Below are positions 27,107 through 35,784 of a stretch of DNA of 64,000 nt, in pieces (the stretch's first letter is position 1; each line of letters begins with the position of its first letter). This DNA comes from CAVUOA01 sp963742955. GTDB taxonomy: Bacteria > Bacteroidota > Ignavibacteria > Tepidaquicellales > OLB5. The stretch spans positions 1,054,001 to 1,118,000 of the forward strand of contig CAVUOA010000009.1 of NCBI GenBank assembly GCA_963742955.1, read 5' to 3'. The notes beneath the pieces were generated by a model, which had not been told where the DNA came from, did not search any database, and saw only the letters and a program-made list of their open reading frames with translations. The translations under genes and the position numbers were made by a program.

Positions 27107-27961
27107 ATGAGAGCAGATATCTCCCATGGCCAGCGGATGCGGCTGGCCTTTTTCAGGAACCGTACGGCCATTGCCGGTGGCGTGATCGCCGCCCTGATCT
27201 TCTTGACGGCCATTTTGGCGCCCTGGATTGCACCCTACGACCCGCTGGAACAGGATCCGATCATCCGGCTTGAACCGGGAAACGAAGCGCACTGGCTGGG
27301 TACGGATGACTTCGGACGCGACGTGTTGTCGCGCCTTATCTGGGGCAGCCGTATTTCGCTCGTGATCGGGTTCGCATCCGTGTTGATCGGCATGCTCGCG
27401 GGGACATCGTTGGGCATGCTCGCGGGCTACTACCGCGGAGGCGTCGAGACCACGATCATGCGCGGCATCGACGTGCTGATGAGCTTTCCGGACCTCATCC
27501 TGGCGGTGGCCATCACCGCCGCCCTTGGAGCGACACTGATCAATCTGATCCTGACCCTCGGCCTCGTGATGATTCCCGGTTTCGCACGCATCGCCCACAG
27601 CTCGCTTCTGTCCATGAGCGAACGGGAATTTGTGCTCGCCGCCCGGGGGCTCGGTGCCAACGACAAGCGCATCTTGTTCAAGCACATCTTACCCAACATC
27701 TTCGGGGAACTGCTGGTTGCCGGCACTCTCTGGGTCGGGGTGGCCATCCGGCTCGAGGCGAACCTCTCCTTCATCGGTCTGGGCGTCCAGCCGCCCACCG
27801 CCACCTGGGGCAACATGATCCGCGAAGGTGTGGACGTGCTGATCAACGCCCCGGGCATTTCCGTTTACTCCGGTCTGTGCATTCTGATTACCATCCTGGC
27901 CTTCAACATGCTGGGCGACGGGGTCCGGGACATGATCGATCCCCGGCTGCGGGGGATTTGA
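27107..27961 (+). CDS. ABC transporter permease, DppC/OppC type
   Basis: 284 residues from ATG 27107; an earlier in-frame GTG lies before the homology. Second permease: LAFFRNRTAIAGGVIAALIFLTAILAPWIAPYDPLEQD, HWLGTDDFGRDVLSRLIWGSRISLVIGFASV, the EAA loop FVLAARGLGANDKRILFKHILPNIFGELLV and a carboxy terminus GDGVRDMIDPRLRGI. Two bases separate its stop from the next gene, so translation is probably coupled. Confidence 0.92.
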   Translation: MRADISHGQRMRLAFFRNRTAIAGGVIAALIFLTAILAPWIAPYDPLEQDPIIRLEPGNEAHWLGTDDFGRDVLSRLIWGSRISLVIGFASVLIGMLAGTSLGMLAGYYRGGVETTIMRGIDVLMSFPDLILAVAITAALGATLINLILTLGLVMIPGFARIAHSSLLSMSEREFVLAARGLGANDKRILFKHILPNIFGELLVAGTLWVGVAIRLEANLSFIGLGVQPPTATWGNMIREGVDVLINAPGISVYSGLCILITILAFNMLGDGVRDMIDPRLRGI

Positions 27962-27963
27962 TC

Positions 27964-29292
27964 ATGGAAACCGACCGCGAAGACGGCAACCAACTGGCCG
28001 CAGCCTTCATCCTGGGCTTCACGCTTGAATCCGCTCCTCAAGATATACGCAGACGCGCCAAAGTATGCCTCATGGACCTGGTAGGCGCTTGTCTCGCCGG
28101 GGCCCGCTCCAAAGGGGCTGAAATTCTCCTGCGTTTTTGCCTGTCTCAATTCGTCGGCCCGCCGGAAGCCACCGTGATCCGGGCGGGCCGAAAGCTCTCC
28201 TGTTCCGCCGCCTCGCTGGTAAACGGGTTTATCGCCAACGCCCTCGACATCGATGACGGCTACCGCCCCGTCAAAGGCCATCCGGGGGCTGCCGTGTTTC
28301 CGGCGGTCCTTGCGGTAGCTGAAAAGGTCGGTGCCACCGGCCTCCAGTTTCTGGAAGCCTTGATCGTGGCGTATGAGGTTGCCATGCGGGCCGGCGCGGC
28401 CATTCAGGCGCATTACGGGTATTACCACAGCTCGGGGACCTGGGGCGCGATGGGATCGGCGGCGGGAGCTGCGCGGCTATTGAAATTGTCATCCGCCCAG
28501 ACCCAAAGGGCGCTTGGGATAGCGGAATTCCACGCACCGCTTACGCCGGTCATGCGTGCCGTCCGGCACCCCGCTATGCCGAAGGATGGCACCGCCTGGG
28601 GTGCCCTGGCCGGCACGGCCGCGGCCCTGCTCGCTGCGGATGGCTATACCGCCAGTCCGAGTCTTTTGGGCGATCCGGCCTACGCGTCTGAGATGCTGAG
28701 CCTGGGCAAGGAATACAAGCTATTGAAACTGTATTTTAAACCGTATCCCTGCTGCCGCTGGGCCCATCCGGCCGTTGACGCCACCCTTCAGCTCATGCGC
28801 CGGCATGACATTCGACCGGATGCGATTTCACAGATAAAGATCCTGACCTTCCCGGAAGCGGCGGCTTTAAGCCAACAGCCGCCCTGCGACCTGGAGCAGG
28901 CGGAATACAATATTTGCTATCCGGTTGCCGTGGCAGCCGTCCACGGCGCCTTCGGCCCCGCCCACTTGGAGGCAACGAACCTCAACAATCAAAGGGTTCT
29001 GGCGATGATGGAAAGGATTCGGGTTGTAGTCGACGCGGACATCCAGAGCCGCTTCCCGGAACAGTGCCTGTCCGCCGTCGAGATCACCACCAGCGCGGGA
29101 ACGGCGCATCATTCGGAGGTCGTCTCCGCCCGCGGCGATTGGGACAACCCTCTTTCCGAGACTGCGCTGGAAGAAAAATTCATAAGCATCACCCAACCCG
29201 TGCTCTCCGACGGGAAGGCCCGTGCCTTGCTGGACCGGGTCGCAGATATTGAATGCTATACCATCGCCGATCTCACAACCTATTTGGAGTAA
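27964..29292 (+). CDS. MmgE/PrpD family protein
   Basis: 442 residues. The family includes 2-methylcitrate dehydratase, cis-aconitate decarboxylase and other enzymes acting on hydroxy-polycarboxylates, and many members are of unknown specificity. Recognisable parts are MDLVGACLAGARSKGAEILLRF, NGFIANALDIDDGYRPVKGHPGAAVFPAVLAVAEK, ALIVAYEVAMRAGAAI, YHSSGTWGAMGSAAGAARLLKL, PKDGTAWGALAGTAAALLA and YFKPYPCCRWAHPAVDATLQLM. It sits between permease and ATPase genes of the same ABC operon with a two-base gap, so it probably processes the imported compound. No methylcitrate synthase or aconitase is adjacent, so propionate use is not supported. Confidence 0.85.
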   Translation: METDREDGNQLAAAFILGFTLESAPQDIRRRAKVCLMDLVGACLAGARSKGAEILLRFCLSQFVGPPEATVIRAGRKLSCSAASLVNGFIANALDIDDGYRPVKGHPGAAVFPAVLAVAEKVGATGLQFLEALIVAYEVAMRAGAAIQAHYGYYHSSGTWGAMGSAAGAARLLKLSSAQTQRALGIAEFHAPLTPVMRAVRHPAMPKDGTAWGALAGTAAALLAADGYTASPSLLGDPAYASEMLSLGKEYKLLKLYFKPYPCCRWAHPAVDATLQLMRRHDIRPDAISQIKILTFPEAAALSQQPPCDLEQAEYNICYPVAVAAVHGAFGPAHLEATNLNNQRVLAMMERIRVVVDADIQSRFPEQCLSAVEITTSAGTAHHSEVVSARGDWDNPLSETALEEKFISITQPVLSDGKARALLDRVADIECYTIADLTTYLE

Positions 29293-29367
29293 GGCCGTGC
29301 GATACGCGGTGAACCAGGTCATCCCAAAGAGCGACTTTTTTCGGGGTCATCAAAAATAGAGGCCGTC

Positions 29368-30378
29368 ATGGAAGCGCAATCATCCGTGGACGACATTTTG
29401 CTGGAAGTCAAACACCTGAAAACCTATTTTTTCCTCGACGAAGGGGTGTCGCAGGCAGTGGATGGGATGGATTTCATTATCCGCCGGGGCCAGACCCTGG
29501 GGATGATCGGTGAGTCGGGCTGCGGCAAGAGCGTCTCCGCCCTCTCCATCCTGCGGTTGATCCCGGTTCCTCCCGGCAATATCATCAGCGGCGAGATTAT
29601 CTTCGAGGGCCAGGATCTGCTGCAGAAAAGTAAAGATGAGATCAAGAAAATCCGCGGCAATGACATCTCCATGATCTTTCAGGAGCCCATGACCTCCCTG
29701 AACCCCGTGTTCACCATCGGCAATCAAATCATGGAGCCGATCCTGCTGCACCAGGGGGTGGACAAGGTGCGCGCCCGGCAGATGGCGATCGAGATGCTCG
29801 ACCTGGTGGGCATCTCATCCCCGGCCAAGCGGGTGGATGAATATCCGCACCAGCTCTCCGGCGGCATGCGCCAGCGCGCCATGATCGCGATGGCGCTCTC
29901 CTGCCGGCCCAAGCTGCTGATCGCCGACGAGCCCACGACGGCCCTTGACGTCACCATCCAGGCCCAGATCCTGGCCCTGATCAAGCGGATCCGCAAGGAA
30001 ATCGGGATGGCCGTGCTCATGATCACGCACGACCTGGGGGTCATCGCCGAGACGGCCGACGACGTGGTGGTGGCCTATGCCGGCAAGGCCGTGGAGTATG
30101 CGGACGTGAAGACCATCTTCAAATCGCCGGCGCACCCTTACACCCAGGCGCTCTACAATTCGATCCCGCGGCTGACCGACACGAAAAAGCGGCGCTTGGA
30201 AGTGGTGTCGGGGGTGGTGCCGAACCCTCTGGAGTTCCCGCCCGGGTGCCGGTTCCACCCGCGCTGCAAGTACGCAAAAGAGTTCTGCCGCCACGAAGAG
30301 CCGAAGCTGGTGGCCCTAACCGGCAACCAGAAGGCGCGCTGCTTCATGCACGATCCGGAGAAAAAGAAATACTTTTAG
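29368..30378 (+). CDS. ABC transporter ATP-binding protein, DppD/OppD type
   Basis: 336 residues. Walker A is GESGCGKSVSALSIL (about 49-63), Q-loop FQEPMTSLNPVFTIG, signature LSGGMRQRAMIAMAL, Walker B LLIADEPTTALDVTIQAQI and H-loop MITHDLGV. The carboxy-terminal oligopeptide-transporter extension carries the cysteine cluster seen in this group (PPGCRFHPRCKYAKEFC, then ARCFMHD), which in relatives can bind an iron-sulfur cluster. GAGG precedes the ATG. It works with the next gene as a heterodimeric ATPase. Confidence 0.93.
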   Translation: MEAQSSVDDILLEVKHLKTYFFLDEGVSQAVDGMDFIIRRGQTLGMIGESGCGKSVSALSILRLIPVPPGNIISGEIIFEGQDLLQKSKDEIKKIRGNDISMIFQEPMTSLNPVFTIGNQIMEPILLHQGVDKVRARQMAIEMLDLVGISSPAKRVDEYPHQLSGGMRQRAMIAMALSCRPKLLIADEPTTALDVTIQAQILALIKRIRKEIGMAVLMITHDLGVIAETADDVVVAYAGKAVEYADVKTIFKSPAHPYTQALYNSIPRLTDTKKRRLEVVSGVVPNPLEFPPGCRFHPRCKYAKEFCRHEEPKLVALTGNQKARCFMHDPEKKKYF

Positions 30379-30419
30379 GATGCCGGGAATCGCATGCACC
30401 AGGGATTGCGTGGGAAAGA

Positions 30420-31406
30420 ATGGAACCGTTGATTGAAGTCAAAAACTTGGTGAAGCACTTCCCGATCCGCAGCGGCATCTTGTCGCGAGTTTCCGGTTAC
30501 GTGCAGGCGGTTGACGGGATCAGTTTCGAGATTGGAAAGGGGGAGATCCTGGGGCTTGTGGGCGAGTCGGGCTGCGGAAAGACAACGGCCGGGCGGCTCG
30601 TCGTGAAACTGCTGCAGCCGACGGCCGGCGATATCCTGTTCGAGGGGGAAAACATCGCCGCTGTCACCGGCGGTGCGCTGCGGGCCCTGCGGCGCAACAT
30701 GCAGATCATCTTCCAGGACCCCTACGCCTCGCTCAACCCACGCATGACGGTCGGCGCCATCATCGGCGAACCGCTGCTCATTCACGGGATTGCCCAGGGC
30801 AAGGAGCTCGAGGAGCGGGTGACCCACCTGCTCCAAACCGTGGGAATGGAGCCCTTTTACGCCACGCGCTACCCGCACGAGTTCTCCGGCGGGCAGCGCC
30901 AGCGCATCGGTATCGCGCGGGCGCTGGCGCTCAAGCCCAAGCTCATCGTGTGCGACGAGCCGGTCTCGGCCCTGGACGTGTCGATCCAGGCACAGGTCAT
31001 CAACCTGCTCGAGGATCTCCAGGCTCGGTTCGAACTGACCTACCTTTTTATCGCCCACGACCTGAGTGTCGTCAAGCACATCTCCAACCGCGTGGCGGTG
31101 ATGTATCTCGGCAAAATCGTCGAGACGGCCGAGACCCGTGAGCTTTACGACCACCCGCTGCACCCATACACCGAGGCGCTTTTGTCCGCCGTGCCGGTTC
31201 CCGACCCGACCTACGTGCGCAAGCAGATTGTTCTGACGGGGGATGTCCCCAGCCCGATCCACCCGCCTACCGGATGCCATTTTCGCACGCGCTGTCCGTA
31301 TGCGGAGGGCATTTGCAGCGCGGAGGAACCTCCGCTGCTGGAGTTGTCACCCAGTCATTGGGCGGCCTGTCACGTCGTCGCCCGTTCCATGAAGGCTTTG
31401 CAATAG
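30420..31406 (+). CDS. ABC transporter ATP-binding protein, DppF/OppF type
   Basis: 328 residues from ATG 30420. Walker A GESGCGKTTAGRLV, Q-loop FQDPYASLNPRMTVG, signature FSGGQRQRIGIARAL, Walker B LIVCDEPVSALDVSIQAQV, H-loop FIAHDLSVVKHI, and the carboxy-terminal PPTGCHFRTRCPYAEGIC...HWAACHVV cysteine cluster. It is the last gene of the importer operon. A decayed copy of repeat family A begins directly after its TAG stop and may serve as the transcript end. Confidence 0.93.
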   Translation: MEPLIEVKNLVKHFPIRSGILSRVSGYVQAVDGISFEIGKGEILGLVGESGCGKTTAGRLVVKLLQPTAGDILFEGENIAAVTGGALRALRRNMQIIFQDPYASLNPRMTVGAIIGEPLLIHGIAQGKELEERVTHLLQTVGMEPFYATRYPHEFSGGQRQRIGIARALALKPKLIVCDEPVSALDVSIQAQVINLLEDLQARFELTYLFIAHDLSVVKHISNRVAVMYLGKIVETAETRELYDHPLHPYTEALLSAVPVPDPTYVRKQIVLTGDVPSPIHPPTGCHFRTRCPYAEGICSAEEPPLLELSPSHWAACHVVARSMKALQ

Positions 31407-31515
31407 CTCCACTTTCGGCGTTGCGCTCCTCTCGCCTCTCCGCAGCGTACCATTCATAGACCGCATGCCAAAGGACTCGCGCGCCTTGAAACCGGACCTA
31501 TTAAAAAGCCATCCG
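31407..31515. repeat. Palindromic repeat family A, decayed copy
   Basis: It contains the family core TTTCGGCGTTGCGCTCCTCT, a GCAGCGTAC segment, GCGCGCCTTGAA and a terminal AAAAAGCCATC, but lacks the left end and the inner stem is degraded. It starts at the dppF-type stop. The remainder of the gap to 31718 has a short element at 31525-31560 shared with 47041-47076 and no other recognisable feature. Confidence 0.6.
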
Positions 31516-31524
31516 GTTTCTGTT

Positions 31525-31560
31525 TGAACCGCAACAGCGAGCGCATTCGCCGCAGCTTGC
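31525..31560. repeat. Short dispersed repeat (36 bases), copy 1
   Basis: It begins TGAACCGCAACAGCGAGC and ends CGCAGCTTGC. It matches 47041-47076 at 33 of 36 positions by eye. Both copies are intergenic. Confidence 0.5.
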
Positions 31561-31718
31561 TGCAGGGAATATTCAATCCCGATAAAACCACTATATCCTG
31601 TGCCTTCATCCTGCTTGACACACAATATGAATTCTGAGATCATGATTTGGATCAGATCTTATCCACTCACGCGCAAAACCAACAAACAGACCTGTTAGAC
31701 AAACGCCAGGAGAGACTC

Positions 31719-32801
31719 ATGGAGAACTACGCCGCAACGACCCAACAGACCTACGAAGGATGGGACGAGTTTTTTAGCAAACCGGTGGATGAGAAGCTGG
31801 AGTTCTACAAACAGAAGGGGCGCATCTTCGATGTGATTTTCGCCCAGCAGTTCGACCGGCAGTTCCTGGATGACCTGTGCGATCTAGCGGGTAAGATCCG
31901 GCTGCTCGCAAAGACCCAAGCAGGTTCGCGGAAGCTGAGCAGCCTTCTTCCGCACAAACGGGCGATGCTTTACTTCGTGCAGCCCTCCACCCGCACGTTC
32001 CTGTCTTTTCAGAATGCCTGCTATCTGCTGGGCCTGAACGTCTCAGAAAGCCGCGGTACAAGCACCAGTTCCGAAGTGAAGGGCGAATCGCCCGAGGACA
32101 CCATCCGCACCTTCGCAAGCTACGTGGACCTGATCATCGCTCGGCACCCCGAGGCCGGATTTGCCGAGAAGACTGCCTGGGTGCTGAACCAGACCGAACG
32201 CCCGGTGCCGGTCCTGAACGGCGGCTCCGGACCCGACCAGCACCCGACCCAGGCCCTGCTCGACATCTATACGCTGCAACGCGAGTTTCGAGCCATCGGC
32301 GGCCTCGACGGCAAGAAGATCGCCATGGTGGGCGACCTCAAGCGCGGCCGCACCGTGCGTTCGCTGTCCTATCTGCTGAAGGGCTACAAAGATGTCACCA
32401 TCTACTACGTGGCGCCCGAGGTCTTCCGGATGAAGGACGACATCAAGGCCTTCCTGAACAAGCACGCCATCCCCTTCCACGAAACGGACGACTTCGAAAG
32501 CGTCATGCCCAAAGTCGACGCCATCTATATGACCCGGATTCAAAACGAGTATGCCAGCGATCCGAAGAGCGAGACCGAGACCTTCCCGGCCTTTCATTTC
32601 AAGAAGGAACACCTCGCCAAGATCCATGCTCACTGCGCCATCATGCACCCGCTTCCGCGGCGCTACGAGATCGAGGTGGCCGTGGACAAAGATCCACGCG
32701 CGGCCTACTGGCGCCAGGAGAGAAACGGCATGTGGATCCGCGCCGCCCTCATCGCCTATGTCTTCCGCGCAGAGCAGGAGATCCTGGCCGAGTTTGCCTG
32801 A
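31719..32801 (+). CDS. pyrB: Aspartate carbamoyltransferase catalytic chain
   Basis: 360 residues from ATG 31719, which has AGGAGAG at a good distance; the upstream extension in frame is not needed. It transfers the carbamoyl group from carbamoyl phosphate to aspartate in pyrimidine synthesis. The carbamoyl-phosphate motif VQPSTRTFLSFQNA is at about 88-101, followed by NGGSGPDQHPTQALLDIYTL (HPTQ motif), KIAMVGDLKRGRTVRSLSYLL and the late IMHPLPRRYEIEVAVDKDPRAAYWRQ. The HPLPR element fits ATCase rather than ornithine carbamoyltransferase. It has roughly 40 extra residues before the core fold. No pyrI or pyrC is adjacent. Confidence 0.85.
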   Translation: MENYAATTQQTYEGWDEFFSKPVDEKLEFYKQKGRIFDVIFAQQFDRQFLDDLCDLAGKIRLLAKTQAGSRKLSSLLPHKRAMLYFVQPSTRTFLSFQNACYLLGLNVSESRGTSTSSEVKGESPEDTIRTFASYVDLIIARHPEAGFAEKTAWVLNQTERPVPVLNGGSGPDQHPTQALLDIYTLQREFRAIGGLDGKKIAMVGDLKRGRTVRSLSYLLKGYKDVTIYYVAPEVFRMKDDIKAFLNKHAIPFHETDDFESVMPKVDAIYMTRIQNEYASDPKSETETFPAFHFKKEHLAKIHAHCAIMHPLPRRYEIEVAVDKDPRAAYWRQERNGMWIRAALIAYVFRAEQEILAEFA

Positions 32802-32853
32802 TGAAGTGATCTTTTGGAAGTTGGATCTGAAGAAAAGGGCAGAGGGCTCAACC

Positions 32854-33777
32854 TCACTGGCCTTTGAGCTGGAGCTGGGCAAGATGACGAAGTGGGCGTT
32901 TGATATACTTTTTCAGAAACGCATCGATGATACTCACTTTCGCGGGTTTCAGGAACTCCCCTCCCCCATGATCTACCCCGGGCAGAATCACCAGAGTCAC
33001 CGGCACATCCTTTTTTTTCAAGGCTTCCGCAAAGGTTAGGCTCTGCTGAACGGGGACCGTCTTGTCCACGTCGCCGTGCATGATTAAAAACGGCGGGTCG
33101 TCTGCCGATACGTATGTGATGGGGCTTGCCTTACGCGCGATTTCAGCAACCTGCTCGCCGCTGCCCCCCAGCAACTGGGCAACCGGGTGTGTGGCCATCG
33201 CCGGGTCCGTGGACACCCGCGTGAGGTCGGCCCGCCCATACCAGTCGATTACCGCCTGAACCCGGCTGGATTCTGCCGGCGGCTTCGGATCCCATTCGGC
33301 GGCATCCCCTGCCGTCCCGAGGAGCGAGGCGAGATAGCCTCCGGCCGAATCTCCCCAGGCGATGAAACGATCGCGATCGATCTTGTACTGCTTGGCATGC
33401 GCCCGCAGCCAGCGCACCGCCGCTTTGCAGTCCTTGATCTGAGCCGGGAACTTCGCCTCCTGGCTCAAACGGTAATTGATGCTGGCGACCGCGTAGCCTT
33501 TCGCGACCCAGGGCCGCGGAATGCAGCCTTCCTTGCTCCCATACTTCCAGGATCCGCCGTGGATCCATATGATCAGAGGGAAGGGTCCTTGGCGATCACC
33601 CGGAACGTACAGGTCGAGCTTTTGCTCTTCATCCCCGCCAGGTACGTAGGCGACATTCTTGCAGGCGGTGATGCCCGCCGGAGCGCGGGAACCTGTGTCG
33701 CTCGCCTGTTGTTGCTGTGCGAAAGCGGCGCCAACCAGCAAGCCAGTGGACAGGAGCAGAAGACCTAAGCGTTTCAT
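32854..33777 (-). CDS. Secreted alpha/beta-hydrolase (carboxylesterase-like)
   Basis: 307 residues with a signal peptide (MKRLGLLLLSTGLLVGAAFA). An oxyanion HGG motif (IIWIHGGSWKYG), nucleophile elbow WGDSAGGYLASLL, a later acid in FLIMHGDVDKTVPVQQS and the histidine in LPGVDHGGGEFL complete an esterase triad. It resembles the BD-FAE/esterase group that acts on acetylated sugars or small esters. It should be exported to the periplasm. It converges with pyrB; the genes are 52 bases apart. The substrate is unknown. Confidence 0.83.
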   Translation of the reverse strand: MKRLGLLLLSTGLLVGAAFAQQQQASDTGSRAPAGITACKNVAYVPGGDEEQKLDLYVPGDRQGPFPLIIWIHGGSWKYGSKEGCIPRPWVAKGYAVASINYRLSQEAKFPAQIKDCKAAVRWLRAHAKQYKIDRDRFIAWGDSAGGYLASLLGTAGDAAEWDPKPPAESSRVQAVIDWYGRADLTRVSTDPAMATHPVAQLLGGSGEQVAEIARKASPITYVSADDPPFLIMHGDVDKTVPVQQSLTFAEALKKKDVPVTLVILPGVDHGGGEFLKPAKVSIIDAFLKKYIKRPLRHLAQLQLKGQ

Positions 33778-33910
33778 TGTGTATCAACCTTGGCCGATTC
33801 GCAGGTATCACCCACGCAATTTCCGGCGCGTGGTTTCTCCTGTTGCCAACCGATGGCTCATTTTAATGCGTTCGCATCAGAGCGTCAATGAAAAATCGGG
33901 GAAGGGCCTG

Positions 33911-34414
33911 TTATTGTTTCTTTGGATTGGCCGCCTTCCAGGCCTTGATGAACTCCTCGACGATATCCCCGGCTGCGTCCCGGATCTCGCTAAGGTGAGC
34001 GGTTATCCCCAGTTCCCCCATAACCCTCATCACGGTTGCAGAGACTTTCAGATTGTTGCGCATCAGTTTGACCGGCTCCCTCAGGGAGAGCCGCAGCGTG
34101 TATACGTACCCCAGCGAGCATTTCATCGCATCCACATAAAGATAAAGGCACGGGGCGTCCGGTTTGCTCTCGGCCTCATCTTCCGACAAAACCTTTATGC
34201 CCGCCAGACGCAGCCTGAGTTCCATGTCCGCCAGCAGGATGCTTCCGAACAACCCGTCTCGCTCGATCTCCGGCTTGATCCGCTCCACGGCCAGTCGCAA
34301 ACCGTCCAGTCCGCTGAGCAGCTCCCCCTCCGCGGCGAAGCGACGCGCCGACGCCTGGGGTGAGATTGCCAGAGCCGCCAGCACCAATACAAAAACAGAG
34401 ACCAGCTTCTTCAT
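33911..34414 (-). CDS. Conserved secreted protein of unknown function
   Basis: 167 residues from ATG 34414 (AAGGAATGAGG upstream; a Met three codons earlier is the alternative). The signal peptide MKKLVSVFVLVLAALAISPQASA is followed by a mixed alpha/beta domain with alternating hydrophobic strands (SPKPDAPCLYLYVDAMKCSLGYVYTLRLSLREPVKL region; the sequence reads ESKPDAPCLYLYV). It ends in a charged helix. No enzyme motif is seen. It lies between the esterase and the OpgC-like gene, all on the minus strand, with gaps of 133 and 70 bases. Confidence 0.65.
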   Translation of the reverse strand: MKKLVSVFVLVLAALAISPQASARRFAAEGELLSGLDGLRLAVERIKPEIERDGLFGSILLADMELRLRLAGIKVLSEDEAESKPDAPCLYLYVDAMKCSLGYVYTLRLSLREPVKLMRNNLKVSATVMRVMGELGITAHLSEIRDAAGDIVEEFIKAWKAANPKKQ

Positions 34415-34484
34415 GTGCCTCATTCCTTTCGCCTCCGTTTGCTGAGGGTGGATCCTGTGGGCCCGCAGTGCGAGTGCCCTGAAA

Positions 34485-35615
34485 TCAGCGCGCTTTCGCT
34501 GGAGCCCGCCAGGGCTCCGACTTGAACCACGCAACGAGGTAGGCGGTCAGCACCAGCAGACCCATACCGACGGCATTCACGACAAGGGTTTTCGGGATGC
34601 TGCGCCCCCAGACATCCAGCGCCATGCCCGCCGAAAACGACATGACGATCCCGGTGAGAAACACCGGCAGCGCCTGCTGGCCGCTCTTGACAATCGGTGC
34701 GGCATACCGGCTGTGAAGAGAGCTTTCGTGGCCTTTAAACAGGGTCGCAGCGAGATAGGCCAGGCAGAGAAAATGCACGTAGCGCAGAACCCCTAAATTG
34801 GTCTTATCTGTGAGCGGCTCGATATACGCCTCCACGCTGCCCAACCATGCCACACTAGAGAAGGTGGGAAAATGGCTCAAGGGAATGGCCAGGATGACGA
34901 AGGCAGCGCATACCATCGTCAACCAGCGGCGGGGGGCCGGGGGGGTGACCCAACCGGCAGCAAGAAAAAAACCGGTGTAAAACAACAATTGCCATGCAAA
35001 AGGATTGAAAAACCAGGGCCGGTCGAATGCCAACTCAGCCGGTAATTCCCACCCAAACAGGTACACGCAAAGATAAAGAGCGATACTGGCAAGCCCCGCG
35101 AGCGCCACACGCCACCGGGCGAGCAGCATCAGCAACGGCATCATCGCCAGCACCACCATGTACATCGTCAGGATGTCGAAATAGTTCGGCACCCATCTCA
35201 GGGCAAACAAGCCCAGCAGGGCGTCCTCGGAGTGCTCCAGCAAAAACGTGATGTTCAGCAGATCAACGTAGTTGACGTCGGTGGGCAGATAGCGATTGCC
35301 GGCAACGCAAAGGGCAGCGATAATGAAAAACAACCCGAGGTTGCAGGCGTAGAGCTCCGCAACGCGCTTGACAATGCGAGCGGAACCAATGAAAAATCCT
35401 GAGAGGCTGAAAATTTTGCGGTAGGCCAGAGCGGCCGCGTAGCCCGAGACGAAAACAAAAATATCCGCCGCATCGCTGAATCCGAAGGCTCCGGGCTTGA
35501 AGCGTGCCAGCCAGTTGTCCGGCATGTGGGAGACAAAAATGATCAGCAGGGCCAAGCCGCGGAAAAAATCCAGCCTCAGGTCCCGCAGTTTGGGGGCCGG
35601 CGCAGGTTCAGTCAT
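34485..35615 (-). CDS. OpgC-family membrane protein (acyltransferase-like)
   Basis: 376 residues with about ten membrane spans. It starts with RDLRLDFFRGLALLIIFVSHMPDNWLARFKPGAFGFSDAADIFVFVSGYAAALAYRKIF, the hallmark of the OpgC group (Acyl_transf_3 clan), in which the founding member adds succinyl groups to periplasmic glucans. The conserved histidine (FVSHMP) is where the clan has its catalytic His. No glucan synthesis genes (opgGH) are adjacent, although the ECF locus with CBM48-like domains and the secreted esterase also suggest glucan handling in the envelope. Confidence 0.83.
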   Translation of the reverse strand: MTEPAPAPKLRDLRLDFFRGLALLIIFVSHMPDNWLARFKPGAFGFSDAADIFVFVSGYAAALAYRKIFSLSGFFIGSARIVKRVAELYACNLGLFFIIAALCVAGNRYLPTDVNYVDLLNITFLLEHSEDALLGLFALRWVPNYFDILTMYMVVLAMMPLLMLLARWRVALAGLASIALYLCVYLFGWELPAELAFDRPWFFNPFAWQLLFYTGFFLAAGWVTPPAPRRWLTMVCAAFVILAIPLSHFPTFSSVAWLGSVEAYIEPLTDKTNLGVLRYVHFLCLAYLAATLFKGHESSLHSRYAAPIVKSGQQALPVFLTGIVMSFSAGMALDVWGRSIPKTLVVNAVGMGLLVLTAYLVAWFKSEPWRAPAKAR

Positions 35616-35784
35616 AAGTGGGGTTCTCTGAAGGGATCATAGCGCAAGCGACGCCAGTCAACAGGCTTATAATGCAACCGCGGTCATATTGCAATCCCGG
35701 CGCAAGCGAACTGGTTGATTTTTGGGGCAATGTTTGATTAGGTGAGCAGAAATCAACGGTCAAAGAGATTCAAGCGCGGGCCAG

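Noticed and set aside
27964..29292. Methylcitrate cycle
   Set aside because: Only an MmgE/PrpD homologue is present; no methylcitrate synthase, lyase or aconitase accompanies it.
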